Of a stretch of 64,000 nt of DNA, positions 1-12,700 are shown one piece after another. This DNA comes from Hydractinia symbiolongicarpus. Lineage: Eukaryota > Cnidaria > Hydrozoa > Anthoathecata > Hydractiniidae. Where the stretch lies: assembly GCF_029227915.1 (NCBI RefSeq), contig NC_079886.1, forward strand, positions 27,010,501 through 27,074,500, read 5' to 3'. The position numbers and the translations under genes are program-made. The notes beneath the pieces are model-generated. The model was not told the DNA's origin. It made no database searches and saw only the letters and a list, made by a program, of their open reading frames with translations. The stretch's first letter is position 1. Each line of letters starts with the position of its first letter.

Positions 1-223
1 ATTTAAAAAATCGTTCAGGAAATGAGTTTACTCCCCGGGTATTTTCTTTGTATACATTCGACTATACGGCCAAGCCCGGGATTTACGGGAAATCGCGGGT
101 TTTCATTGGCCGGCGATTAAACTCCTTTTATTCAGCGTCTCATCAAAAACGAAATCATTTTTGAAAACTACAAGTCTCATGCGTTTTAGTGGTGAAAACA
201 TAATATAAAAAATCGTTCGTTAA

Positions 224-1033
224 ATGAGTTTACTCCCAGTTTACTTTCTTTGTATACATTTGACTATACGGGTCAAGCCCGGGATTTACGGCAAATCGCG
301 GGTTTTCGTTGGCCGGCGATTAAACTCCTTTTATTCAGCGTCTCATCAAAAACGAAATCATTTTTGAAAACTACAAGTCTCATGCGTTTTAGTGGTGAAA
401 AAATAATTTAAAAAATCGTTCGGGAAATGAGTTTACTGCCAGTTTACTTTCTTTGTATACATTCGACTATACGGGTCAAGCCCGGGATTTACGGCAAATC
501 GCGGGTTTTCGTTTGCCGGCGATTAAACTCCTTTTATTCAGCGTCTCATCAAAAATGAAATCATTTTTGAAAACTACAAGTCTCATGCGTTTTAGTGGTG
601 AAGAAATAATTTAAAAAATCGTTCGGAAAATGAGTTTACTCCCTGGGTATTTTCTTTGTATACATTCGACTATACGGCCAAGCCCGGGATTTACGGGAAA
701 TCGCGGGTTTTCGTTTGCCGGCGATTAAACTCCTTTTATTCAGCGTCTCATCAAAAACGAAATCATTTTTATAAACTACAAGTCTCATGCGTTTTAGTGG
801 TGAAAAATAATTTAAAGAATCGTTCGGGAAATGAGTTTACTCCCTGGGTACTTTCTTTGTATACATTTGACTATACGGGCCAAGCCCTGGATTTACGGGA
901 AATCGCGGGTTTTCGTTGGCCGGCGATTAAACGCCTTTTATTCAGCGTCTCATCAAAAACAAAATCATTTTTTAAAACTACAAGTCTCATGCGTTTTAGT
1001 GGTGAAAACATAATATAAAAAATCGTTCGTTAA
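224..1033 (+). repeat. 4-monomer (810-bp) higher-order unit, first copy
   Basis: Four successive monomers (starts 224, 427, 630, 831) are repeated in the same order 810 bases later. Shared markers are CGTTCGTTAA at the joint before the first, CTGCCAGTTTAC in the second, CGGAAAATGAG in the third, and a shortened A tract before the fourth. Differences are few, for example AAATGAG against AATTGAG at 1,034. Confidence 0.85.
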
Positions 1034-1843
1034 TTGAGTTTACTCCCAGTTTACTTTCTTTGTATACATTTGACTATACGGGTCAAGCCCGGGATTTACG
1101 GCAAATCGCGGGTTTTCGTTGGCCGGCGATTAAACTCCTTTTATTCAGCGTCTCATCAAAAACGAAATCATTTTTGAAAACTACAAGTCTCATGCGCTTT
1201 AGTGGTGAAAAAATAATTTAAAAAATCGTTCGGGAAATGAGTTTACTGCCAGTTTACTTTCTTTGTATACATTCGACTATACGGGTCAAGCCCGGGATTT
1301 ACGGCAAATCGCGGGTTTTCGTTTGCCGGCGATTAAACTCCTTTTATTCAGCGTCTCATCAAAAATGAAATCATTTTTGAAAACTACAAGTCTCATGCGT
1401 TTTAGTGGTGAAGAAATAATTTAAAAAATCGTTTGGAAAATGAGTTTACTCCCTGGGTATTTTCTTTGTATACATTCGACTATACGGCCAAGCCCGGGAT
1501 TTACGGGAAATCGCGGGTTTTCGTTTGTCGGCGATTAAACTCCTTTTATTCAGCGTCTCATCAAAAACGAAATCATTTTTATAAACTACAAGTCTCATGC
1601 GTTTTAGTGGTGAAAAATAATTTAAAGAATCGTTCGGGAAATGAGTTTACTCCCTGGGTACTTTCTTTGTATACATTTGACTATACGGGCCAAGCCCGGG
1701 ATTTACGGGAAATCGCGGGTTTTCGTTGGCCGGCGATTAAACTCCTTTTATTCAGCGTCTCATCAAAAACAAAATCATTTTTGAAAACTACAAGTCTCAT
1801 ACGTTTTAGTGGTGAAAAAATAATTTAAAAAATCGTTCGGAAA
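1034..1843 (+). repeat. 4-monomer (810-bp) higher-order unit, second copy
   Basis: Direct repeat of the preceding 810 bases with only scattered substitutions (such as GCGCTTTAG near 1,195). The same four monomers appear only once in the domain-1 part of each large super-unit (about 2,857-3,667 and 33,658-34,468), so this duplication is private to the leading block. Confidence 0.85.
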
Positions 1844-4800
1844 ATGAGTTTACTCCCAGTTTACTTTCTTTTTATACATTCGACTATACAGGTCAAGCCC
1901 GGGATTAACGGCAAATCGCGGGTTTTCGTTTGCCGGCGATTAAACTCCTTTTATTCAGCGTCTCATCAAAAATGAAATCATTTTTGAAAACTACAAGTCT
2001 CATGCGTTTTAGTGGTGAAAAATAATTTAAAGAATCGTTCGGGAAATGCGTTTACTCCCTGTGTACTTTCTTTGTGTACTTTTGACTATACGGGCCGAGT
2101 CTGGGATTTACGGGAAATCGCGGGTTTTCGTTTGCCGGCGATTAAACTCCTTTTATTCAGCGTCTCATAAAAAATGAAATCATTTTTGAAAACTACAAGT
2201 CTCGTGCGTCTTAGTGGTGAAGAAATAATTTAAAAAATCGTTCGGGAAATAAGTTTACTCCCTGGGTACTTTCTTTGTATACATTTGACTATACGGGCCA
2301 AGCCCGGGATTTACGGGAAATCGCGGGTTTTCGTTTACCGGCGATTAAATTTCTTTTATTCAGCGTCTCATTAAAAATGAAATCATTTTTGAAAACTACA
2401 AGTCTCATGCGTTTTAATGGTGAAATAATAATTTAAAGAATCGTTCGGGAAATGAGTTTACTCCCTGGGTACTTTCTTTGTATACATTTGACTATACGGG
2501 TCAAGCCCGTGATTTACGGCAAATCGCGGGTTTTCGTTTGCCGGCGATTAAACTCCTTTTATTCAGCGTCTCATCAAAAATGAAATCATTTTTGAAAACT
2601 ACAAGTCTCATGCGTTTTAGTGGTGAAGAAATAATTTAAAAAATCGTTCAGGAAATGAGTTTACTCCCCGGGTATTTTCTTTGTATACATTCGACTATAC
2701 GGCCAAGCCCGGCATTTACGGGAAATCGCGGGTTTTCATTGGCCGGCGATTAAACTCCTTTTATTCAGCGTCTCATCAAAAACGAAATCATTTTTGAAAA
2801 CTACAAGTCTCATGCGTTTTAGTGGTGAAAACATAATATAAAAAATCGTTCGTTAAATGAGTTTACTCCCAGTTTACTTTCTTTGTATACATTTGACTAT
2901 ACGGGTCAAGCCCGGGATTTACGGCAAATCGCGGGTTTTCGTTGGCCGGCGATTAAACTCCTTTTATTCAGCGTCTCATCAAAAACGAAATCATTTTTAA
3001 AAACTACAAGTCTCATGCGTTTTAGTGGTGAAAAAATAATTTAAAAAATCGTTCGGGAAATGAGTTTACTGCCAGTTTACTTTCTTTGTATACATTCGAC
3101 TATACGGGTCAAGCCCGGGATTTACGGCAAATCGCGGGTTTTCGTTTACCGGCGATTAAACTCCTTTTATTCAGCGTCTCATCAAAAATGAAATCATTTT
3201 TGAAAACTACAAGTCTCATGCGTTTTAGTGGTGAAGAAATAATTTAAAAAATCGTTCGGAAAATGAGTTTACTCCCTGGGTATTTTCTTTGTATACATTC
3301 GACTATACGGCCAAGCCCGGGATTTACGGGAAATCGCGGGTTTTCGTTTGCCGGCGATTAAACTCCTTTTATTCAGCGTCTCATCAAAAACGAAATCATT
3401 TTTATAAACTACAAGTCTCATGCGTTTTAGTGGTGAAAAATAATTTAAAGAATCGTTCGGGAAATGAGTTTACTCCCTGGGTACTTTCTTTGTATACATT
3501 TGACTATACGGGCCAAGCCCGGGATTTACGGGAAATCGCGGGTTTTCGTTGGCCGGCGATTAAACTCCTTTTATTCAGCGTCTCATCAAAAACAAAATCA
3601 TTTTTGAAAACTACAAGTCTCATACGTTTTAGTGGTGAAAAAATAATTTAAAAAATCGTTCGGAAAATGAGTTTACTCCCAGTTTACTTTCTTTGTATAC
3701 ATTCGACTATACGGGTCAAGCCCGGGATTTACGGCAAATCGCGGGTTTTCGTTTGCCGGCGATTAAACTCCTTTTATTCAGCGTCTCATCAAAAATGAAA
3801 TCATTTTTGAAAACTACAAGTCTCATGCGTTTTAGTGGTGAAAAATAATTTAAAGAATCGTTCGGGAAATGCGTTTACTCCCTGGGTACTTTCTTTGTGT
3901 ACTTTTGACTATACGGGCCGAGTCTGGGATTTACGGGAAATCGCGGGTTTTCGTTTGCCGGCGATTAAACTCCTTTTATTCAGCGCCTCATAAAAAAAGA
4001 AATCATTTTTGAAAACTACAAGTCTCGTGCGTCTTAGTGGTGAAGAAATAATTTAAAAAATCGTTCGGGAAATAAGTTTACTCCCTAGGTACTTTCTTTG
4101 TATACATTTGACTATACGGGCCAAGCCCGGGATTTACGGGAAATCGCGGGTTTTCGTTTACCGGCGATTAAATTTCTTTTATTCAGCGTCTCATCAAAAA
4201 TGAAATCATTTTTGAAAACTACAAGTCTCATGCGTTTTAATGGTGAAATAATAATTTAAAGAATCGTTCGGGAAATGAGTTTACTCCGTGGGTACTTTCT
4301 TTGTATACTTTTGACTATACGGGTCGAGTCCTGGATTTACGGGAATTTGCGGGTTTTCCTTTGCCGGAGATTAAACTCCTTTTATTCAGCGTCTCATCAA
4401 AAATGAAATCATTTTTGAAAACTACAAGTCTCATGCGTTTTAGTGGTGAAAAAATAATTTAAAGAATCGTTCGGGAAATGAGTTTACTCCCTGGGTACTT
4501 TCATTGTATACTTTTGACTATACGGGCCGAGTCCTGGATTTACGGGAAATTGCGGGTTTTAGTTTGCCGGCGATTAAACTCCTTTTATTTAGCGTCTCAT
4601 CAATAATGAAATCGTTTTTGAAAACTACAAGTCTGATGCGTTTTAGTGGTGAAAAAATAATTTAAAAAATCGTTCGGGAAATGAGTTTACTCCTGGGTAC
4701 TTTCTTTGTATACATTCGACTATACGGGCCGATTCCAAGATATACGGGAAATCGCGGGTTTTCGTTTGCCGGCGATTAAACTCCTTTTATTCAGCGTCTC

Positions 4801-5171
4801 ATCAAAAATGAAATCATTTTTGAAAACTACAAGTCTCATGCGTTTTAATGGTGAAAAAATAATATAAAGAATCGTTCGGGAAATGAGTTTACTCCCTGGG
4901 TACTTTCTTTGTATACTTTTGACTATACGGGCCGAGTCCTGGATTTACGGGAAATTGCGGGTTTTCGTTTGCCGGCGATTAAACTCCTTTTATTCAGCGT
5001 CTCATCAAAAATGAAATCGTTTTTGAAAACTACAAGTCTTATGCGTTTTAGTGGTGAAAAAATAATTTAAAAAATCGTTCGGGAAATGAGTTTACTCCTG
5101 GGTACTTTCTTTGTATACATTCGACTATACGGGCCGATTCCAGGATAAACGGGAAATCGCGGGTTTTCGTT

Positions 5172-7201
5172 TGCCGGCGATTAAACTCCTTTTATTCAGC
5201 GTCTCATCAAAAATGAAATCATTTTTAAAAACTACAAATCTCATGCGTTTTAGTGGTGAAAAAATAATTTAAAGAATCGTTCGGGAAATGAGTTTACTCC
5301 CTGGGTACTTTCTTTGTATACTTTTGACTATACGGGACGAGTCCTGGATTTACGGGAAATTGCGGGTTTTCGTTTGCCGGCGATTAAACTCCATTTATTC
5401 AGCGTTTCATCAATAATGAAATCGTTTTTGAAAACTACAAGTCTTATGCGTTTTAGTGGTAAAAAATTAATTTAAAAAATCGTTCGGGAAATGAGTTTAC
5501 TCCCTGGGTACTTTCTTTGTATACTTTTCACTGTACGGGCCGAGTCCGTGATATACGGAAAATCGCGGGTTTTCGTTTGCCGGCGATTAAACTTCTTTTA
5601 TTCAGTGTCTCATCAAAAACGAAATCATTTTTGAAAACTACAAGTCTCATGCGTTTTAGTGGTGAAAAACAATTTAAAGAATCGTTCGGGAAATGAGTTT
5701 ACTCCCTCCGTACTTTCTTTGTATACTTTTTGACTATACGGGCCGAATCTGGGATTTACGGGAAATCGCGGGTTTTCGTTTGCCGGAGATTAAACTCCTT
5801 TTATTCAGCGTCTCATCAAGAATGAAATCGTTTTTGAAAACTACAAGTCTCATGCGTTTTAGTGGTAAGAAATTAATTTAAAAAATCGTTCGGGAAATGA
5901 GTTTACTCCCAGTTTACGTTCTTTGTATACATTCGACTATACGGGCCGAGTCTGGGATTTACGGGAAATCGCGGGTTTTTATTTGCCGGAGATTTAACCC
6001 CTTTTATTCTGCGTCTCATCAAGAATGAAATCGTTTTTGAAAACTACAAGTCTTTTGCGTTTTAGTGGTAAAAAATTAATTTAAAAAATCGTTCGGGAAA
6101 TGAGTTTACTCCCAGTTTACTTTCTCTGTATACATTCATCTATACGGGTCAAGCCCGGGATTTACGGAAACTCCCGGGTTTTCGTTTGCCGGCGATTAAA
6201 CTCCTTTTATTCAGCGTCTCATCAAAAATGAAATCATTTTTAAAAACTACAAATCTCATGCGTTTTAGTGGTGAAAAAATAATTTAAAGAATCGTTCGGG
6301 AAATGAGTTTACTCCCTGGGTACTTTCTTTGTATACTTTTGACTATACGGGCCGAGTCCTGGATTTACGGGAAATTGCGGGTTTTCGTTTGCCGGCGATT
6401 AAACTCCATTTATTCAGCGTCTCATCAATAATGAAATCGTTTTTGAAAACTACAAGTCTTATGCGTTTTAGTGGTAAAAAATTAATCTAAAAAATCGTTC
6501 GGGAAATGAGTTTACTCCCTGGGTACTTTCTTTGTATACTTTTCACTGTACGGGCCGAGTCCGTGATATACGGAAAATCGCGGGTTTTCGTTTGCCGGCG
6601 ATTAAACTTCTTTTATTCAGTGTGTCATCAAAAACGAAATCATTTTTGAAAACTACAAGTCTCATGCGTTTTAGTGGTGAAAAACAATTTAAAGAATCGT
6701 TCGGGAAATGAGTTTACTCCCTCCGTACTTTCTTTGTATACTTTTTGACTATACGGGCCGAATCTGGGATTTACGGGAAATCGCGGGTTTTCGTTTGTCG
6801 GAGATTAAACTCCTTTTATTCAGCGTCTCATCAAGAATGAAATCGTTTTTGAAAACTACAAGTCTCATGCGTTTTAGTGGTAAGAAATTAATTTAAAAAA
6901 TCGTTCGGGAAATGAGTTTACTCCCAGTTTACGTTCTTTGTATACATTCGACTATACGGGCCGAGTCTGGGATTTACGGGAAATCGCGGGTTTTTATTTG
7001 CCGGAGATTTAACCCCTTTTATTCTGCGTCTCATCAAGAATGAAATCGTTTTTGAAAACTACAAGTCTTTTGCGTTTTAGTGGTAAAAAATTAATTTAAA
7101 AAATCGTTCGGGAAATGAGTTTACTCCCAGTTTACTTTCTCTGTATACATTCAACTATACGGGTCAAGCCCGGGATTTACGGAAACTCCCGGGTTTTCGT
7201 T
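5172..7201 (+). repeat. 5-monomer (1,015-bp) unit in two tandem copies
   Basis: Units 5,172-6,186 and 6,187-7,201 repeat the same five monomers, including the CTCCGTACTTTC, TTTTTATTTGCC and CTCTGTATACATTC types. At the junction the monomer near 6,106-6,308 is mixed: its left part has AACTCCCGGG, and its right part has GCCGGCG with TTTTTAAAAACTACAAATC as at 5,222. Both copies of the large super-unit have this duplication (again at about 35,973-38,002), so it is older than the super-unit duplication. Confidence 0.8.
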
Positions 7202-8366
7202 TGCAGGCGATTAAACTCCTTTTATTCAGCGTCTCATCAAAAATGAAATCATTTTTGAAAACTACAAGTCTCATGCGTTTTAGTGGTGAAAAAATAATTT
7301 AAAGAATCGTTCGGGAAATGAGTTTACTCCCTGGGTACTTTCATTGTATACTTTTGACTATACGGGCCGAGTCCTGGATTTACGGGAAATTGCGGGTTTT
7401 CGTTTGCCGGCGATTAAACTCCTTTTATTTAGCGTTTCATCAATAATGAAATCGTTTTTGAAAACTACAAGTCTCATGCGTTTTAGTGGTGAAAAAATAA
7501 TTTAAAGAATCGTTCGGGAAATGAGTTTACTCCCTGGGTACTTTCTTTGTATACATTTGACTATACGGGCCAAGCCCGGGATTTACGGGAAATCGCGGGT
7601 TTTCGTTTACCGGCGATTAAATTTCTTTTATTCGGCGTCTCATCAAAAATGAAATCATTTTTGAAAACTACAAGTCTCATGCGTTTTAGTGGTGAAAAAA
7701 TAATTTAAAAAATCGTTCGGGAAATGAGTTTACTCCTGGGTACTTTCTTTGTATACATTCGACTATACGGGCCGATTCCAGGATATACGGGAAATCGCGG
7801 GTTTTCGTTTGCCGGCGATTAAACTCCTTTTATTCAACGTCTCATCAAAAATGAAATCATTTTTGAAAACTACAAGTCTCATGCGTTTTAATGGTGAAAA
7901 AATAATTTAAAGAATCGTTCGGGAAATGAGTTTACTCCCTGGGTACTTTCTTTGTATACTTTTGACTATACGGGCCAAGTCCTGGATTTACGGGAAATTG
8001 CGGGTTTTCGTTTGCCGGCGATTAAACTCCTTTTATTCAGCGTCTCATCAAGAATGAAATCGTTTTTGAAAACTACAAGTCTCATGCGTTTTAATGGTGA
8101 AAAAATAATTTAAAGAATCGTTCGGGAAATGAGTTTACTCCCTGGGTACTTTCTTTGTATACATTTGACTATACGGGCCAAGCCCGGGATTTACGGGAAA
8201 TCGCGGGTTTTCGTTTACCGGCGATTAAATTTCTTTTATTCGGCGTCTCATCAAAAATGAAATCATTTTTGAAAACTACAAGTCTCATGCGTTTTAGTGG
8301 TGAAAAAATAATTTAAAAAATCGTTCGGGAAATGAGTTTACTCCTGGGTACTTTCTTTGTATACAT
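7151..8366 (+). repeat. 6-monomer (1,216-bp) unit, first copy
   Basis: The stretch starting at TCAACTATACGGG (7,151) is repeated at 8,367. It is present twice in super-unit copy 1 and once in copy 2 (from about 37,952), so this accounts for the first length difference between the super-units. Confidence 0.85.
7169..7193. repeat. Inverted CCCGGGA / TCCCGGG pair in one subfamily (example)
   Basis: Perfect 7-bp inverted arms with an 11-base spacer, each containing CCCGGG. It occurs in the CTCTGTATACATTC subfamily of domain 2, also at about 6,154, 8,385, 11,224, 13,252, 36,955, 40,809 and 42,837. Related domain-3 monomers have TCTCGGG in the right arm, one mismatch away. Confidence 0.7.
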
Positions 8367-9582
8367 TCAACTATACGGGTCAAGCCCGGGATTTACGGAA
8401 ACTCCCGGGTTTTCGTTTGCAGGCGATTAAACTCCTTTTATTCAGCGTCTCATCAAAAATGAAATCATTTTTGAAAACTACAAGTCTCATGCGTTTTAGT
8501 GGTGAAAAAATAATTTAAAGAATCGTTCGGGAAATGAGTTTACTCCCTGGGTACTTTCATTGTATACTTTTGACTATACGGGCCGAGTCCTGGATTTACG
8601 GGAAATTGCGGGTTTTCGTTTGCCGGCGATTAAACTCCTTTTATTTAGCGTTTCATCAATAATGAAATCGTTTTTGAAAACTACAAGTCTCATGCGTTTT
8701 AGTGGTGAAAAAATAATTTAAAGAATCGTTCGGGAAATGAGTTTACTCCCTGGGTACTTTCTTTGTATACATTTGACTATACGGGCCAAGCCCGGGATTT
8801 ACGGGAAATCGCGGGTTTTCGTTTACCGGCGATTAAATTTCTTTTATTCGGCGTCTCATCAAAAATGAAATCATTTTTGAAAACTACAAGTCTCATGCGT
8901 TTTAGTGGTGAAAAAATAATTTAAAAAATCGTTCGGGAAATGAGTTTACTCCTGGGTACTTTCTTTGTATACATTCGACTATACGGGCCGATTCCAGGAT
9001 ATACGGGAAATCGCGGGTTTTCGTTTGCCGGCGATTAAACTCCTTTTATTCAGCGTCTCATCAAAAATGAAATCATTTTTGAAAACTACAAGTCTCATGC
9101 GTTTTAATGGTGAAAAAATAATTTAAAGAATCGTTCGGGAAATGAGTTTACTCCCTGGGTACTTTCTTTGTATACTTTTGACTATACGGGCCAAGTCCTG
9201 GATTTACGGGAAATTGCGGGTTTTCGTTTGCCGGCGATTAAACTCCTTTTATTCAGCGTCTCATCAAGAATGAAATCGTTTTTGAAAACTACAAGTCTCA
9301 TGCGTTTTAATGGTGAAAAAATAATTTAAAGAATCGTTCGGGAAATTAGTTTACTCCCTGGGTACTTTCTTTGTATACATTTGACTATACGGGCCAAGCC
9401 CGGGATTTACGGGAAATCGCGGGTTTTCGTTTACCGGCGATTAAATTTCTTTTATTCGGCGTCTCATCAAAAATGAAATCATTTTTGAAAACTACAAGTC
9501 TCATGCGTTTTAGTGGTGAAAAAATAATTTAAAAAATCGTTCGGGAAATGAGTTTACTCCTGGGTACTTTCTTTGTATACAT
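8367..9582 (+). repeat. 6-monomer (1,216-bp) unit, second copy, opened by a mixed monomer
   Basis: The opening monomer (landmark near 8,331) has the left part of one subfamily (CTCCTGGGTACTTTC, CTTTGTATAC) and the right part of another (ATTCAACTATAC, AACTCCCGGG, TTTGCAGGCG). The switch lies between about 8,357 and 8,367. Such a monomer is what an unequal exchange between out-of-register arrays would leave. Confidence 0.85.
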
Positions 9583-9749
9583 TCGACTATACGGGCCGAT
9601 TCCAGGATATACGGGAAATCGCGGGTTTTCGTTTGCCGGCGATTAAACTCCTTTTATTCAGCGTCTCATCAAAAATGAAATCATTTTTGAAAACTACAAG
9701 TCTCATGCGTTTTAATGGTGAAAAAATAATTTAAAGAATCGTTCGGGAA
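9142..9749 (+). repeat. 3-monomer (608-bp) higher-order unit (example)
   Basis: The order is a CCAAGTCCTGG monomer, a monomer with CCAAGCCCGGG and TTTACCGGCG, then a GATTCCAGG monomer. The CCAAGTCCTGG landmark occurs at 7,971, 9,187 and 9,795 in copy 1 and at 38,772 and 39,380 in copy 2. The spacings are 1,216 and 608 bases, that is 6 and 3 monomers. Confidence 0.75.
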
Positions 9750-12700
9750 ATGAGTTTACTCCCTGGGTACTTTCTTTGTATACTTTTGACTATACGGGCC
9801 AAGTCCTGGATTTACGGGAAATTGCGGGTTTTCGTTTGCCGGCGATTAAACTCCTTTTATTCAGCGTCTCATCAAGAATGAAATCGTTTTTGAAAACTAC
9901 AAGTCTCATGCGTTTTAATGGTGAAAAAATAATTTAAAGAATCGTTCGGGAAATGAGTTTACTCCCTGGGTACTTTCTTTGTATACTTTTGACTATACGG
10001 GCCGAGTCCTGGATTTACGGGAAATTGCGGGTTTTCGTTTGCCGGCGATTAAACTCCTTTTATTCAGCGTCTCATCAAAAATGAAATCGTTTTTGAAAAC
10101 TACAAGTCTTATGCGTTTTAGTGGTGAAAAAATAATTTAAAAAATCGTTCGGGAAATGAGTTTACTCCTGGGTACTTTCTTTGTATACATTCGACTATAC
10201 GGGCCGATTCCAGGATAAACGGGAAATCGCGGGTTTTCTTTTGCCAGCGATTAAACTCCTTTTATTCAGCGTCTCATCAAAAATGAAATCATTTTTAAAA
10301 ACTACAAATCTCATGCGTTTTAGTGGTGAAAAAATAATTTAAAGAATCGTTCGGGAAATGAGTTTACTCCCTGGGTACTTTCTTTGTATACTTTTGACTA
10401 TACGGGCCGAGTCCTGGATTTACGGGAAATTGCGGGTTTTCGTTTGCCGGCGATTAAACTCCATTTATTCAGCGTCTCATCAATAATGAACTCGTTTTTG
10501 AAAACTACAAGTCTTATGCGTTTTAGTGGTAAAAAATTAATTTAAAAAATCGTTCGGGAAATGAGTTTACTCCCTGGGTACTTTCTTTGTATACTTTTCA
10601 CTGTACGGGCCGAGTCCGTGATATACGGAAAATCGCGGGTTTTCGTTTGCCGGCGATTAAACTTCTTTTATTCAGTGTCTCATCAAAAACGAAATCATTT
10701 TTGAAAACTACAAGTCTCATGCGTTTTAGTGGTGAAAAACAATTTAAAGAATCGTTCGGGAAATGAGTTTACTCCCTCCGTACTTTCTTTGTATACTTTT
10801 TGACTATACGGGCCGAATCTGGGATTTACGGGAAATCGCGGGTTTTCGTTTGCCGGAGATTAAACTCCTTTTATTCAGCGTCTCATCAAGAATGAAATCG
10901 TTTTTGAAAACTACAAGTCTCATGCGTTTTAGTGGTAAGAAATTAATTTAAAAAATCGTTCGGGAAATGAGTTTACTCCCAGTTTACTTTCTTTGTATAC
11001 ATTCGACTATACGGGCCTAGTCTGGGATTTACGGGAAATCGCGGGTTTTTATTTGCCGGAGATTTAACCCCTTTTATTCTGCGTCTCATCAAGAATGAAA
11101 TCGTTTTTGAAAACTACAAGTCTTTTGCGTTTTAGTGGTAAAAAATTAATTTAAAAAATCGTTCGGGAAATGAGTTTACTCCCAGTTTACTTTCTCTGTA
11201 TACATTCAACTATACGGGTCAAGCCCGGGATTTACGGAAACTCCCGGGTTTTCGTTTGCAGGCAATTAAACTCCTTTTATTCAGCGTGTCATCAAAAATG
11301 AAATCATTTTTGAAAACTACAAGTCTCATGCGTTTTAGTGGTGAAAAAATAATTTAAAGAATCGTTCGGGAAATGAGTTTACTCCCTGGGTACTTTCATT
11401 GTATACTTTTGACTATACGGGCCGAGTCCTGGATTTACGGGAAATTGCGGGTTTTCGTTTGCCGGCGATTAAACTCCTTTTATTTAGCGTCTCATCAATA
11501 ATGAAATCGTTTTTGAAAACTACAAGTCTTATGCGTTTTAGTGGTAAAAAATTAATTTAAAAAATCGTTCGGGAAATGAGTTTACTCCCTGGGTACTTTC
11601 TTTGTATACATTTGACTATACGGGCCAAGCCCGGGATTTACGGGAAATCGCGGGTTTTCGTTTACCGGCGATTAAATTTCTTTTATTCAGCGTCTCATCA
11701 AAAATGAAATCATTTTTGAAAACTACAAGTCTCATGCGTTTTAGTGGTGAAAAAATAATTTAAAAAATCGTTCGGGAAATGAGTTTACTCCTGGGTACTT
11801 TCTTTGTATACATTCGACTATACGGGCCGATTCCAGGATATACGGGAAATCGCGGGTTTTCGTTTGCCGGCGATTAAACTCCTTTTATTCAGCGTCTCAT
11901 CAAAAATGAAATCATTTTTGAAAACTACAAGTCTCATGCGTTTTAATGGTGAAAAAATAATTTAAAGAATCGTTCGGGAAATGAGTTTACTCCCTGGGTA
12001 CTTTCTTTGTATACTTTTGACTATACGGGCCGAGTCCTGGATTTACGGGAAATTGCGGGTTTTCGTTTGCCGGCGATTAAACTCCTTTTATTCAGCGTCT
12101 CATCAAGAATGAAATCGTTTTTGAAAACTACAAGTCTTATGCGTTTTAGTGGTGAAAAAATAATTTAAAAAATCGTTCGGGAAATGAGTTTACTCCTGGG
12201 TACTTTCTTTGTATACATTCGACTATACGGGCCGATTCCAGGATAAACGGGAAATCGCGGGTTTTCGTTTGCCGGCGATTAAACTCCTTTTATTCAGCGT
12301 CTCATCAAAAATGAAATCATTTTTAAAAACTACAAATCTCATGCGTTTTAGTGGTGAAAAAATAATTTAAAGAATCGTTCGGGAAATGAGTTTACTCCCT
12401 GGGTACTTTCTTTGTATACTTTTGACAATACGGGCCGAGTCCTGGATTTACAGGAAATTGCGGGTTTTCGTTTGCCGGCGATTAAACTCCATTTATTCAG
12501 CGTCTCATCAATAATGAAATCGTTTTTGAAAACTACAAGTCTTATGCGTTTTAGTGGTAAAAAATTAATTTAAAAAATCGTTCGGGAAATGAGTTTACTC
12601 CCTGGGTACTTTCTTTGTATACTTTTCACTGTACGGGCCGAGTCCGTGATATACGGAAAATCGCGGGTTTGCGTTTGCCGGCGATTAAACTTGTTTTATT

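Larger units (their letters stand above)
1..2602 (+). repeat. Leading 13-monomer block, earlier copy of the domain-1 unit
   Basis: From about base 9 the block matches the sequence starting at 2,642 with an offset of 2,633 bases (13 monomers); the shared markers are CGTTCAGGAAATG and CCCCGGGTATTTTC. Inside the block the matching register changes to an offset of 1,823 (9 monomers) after the 4-monomer duplication. Near 2,450-2,600 a mixed monomer (CTGGGTAC on the left, GGGTCAAGCCCGTG on the right) ends the block, and the register jumps back to the beginning of the unit. The block is cut by the window edge. Confidence 0.8.
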
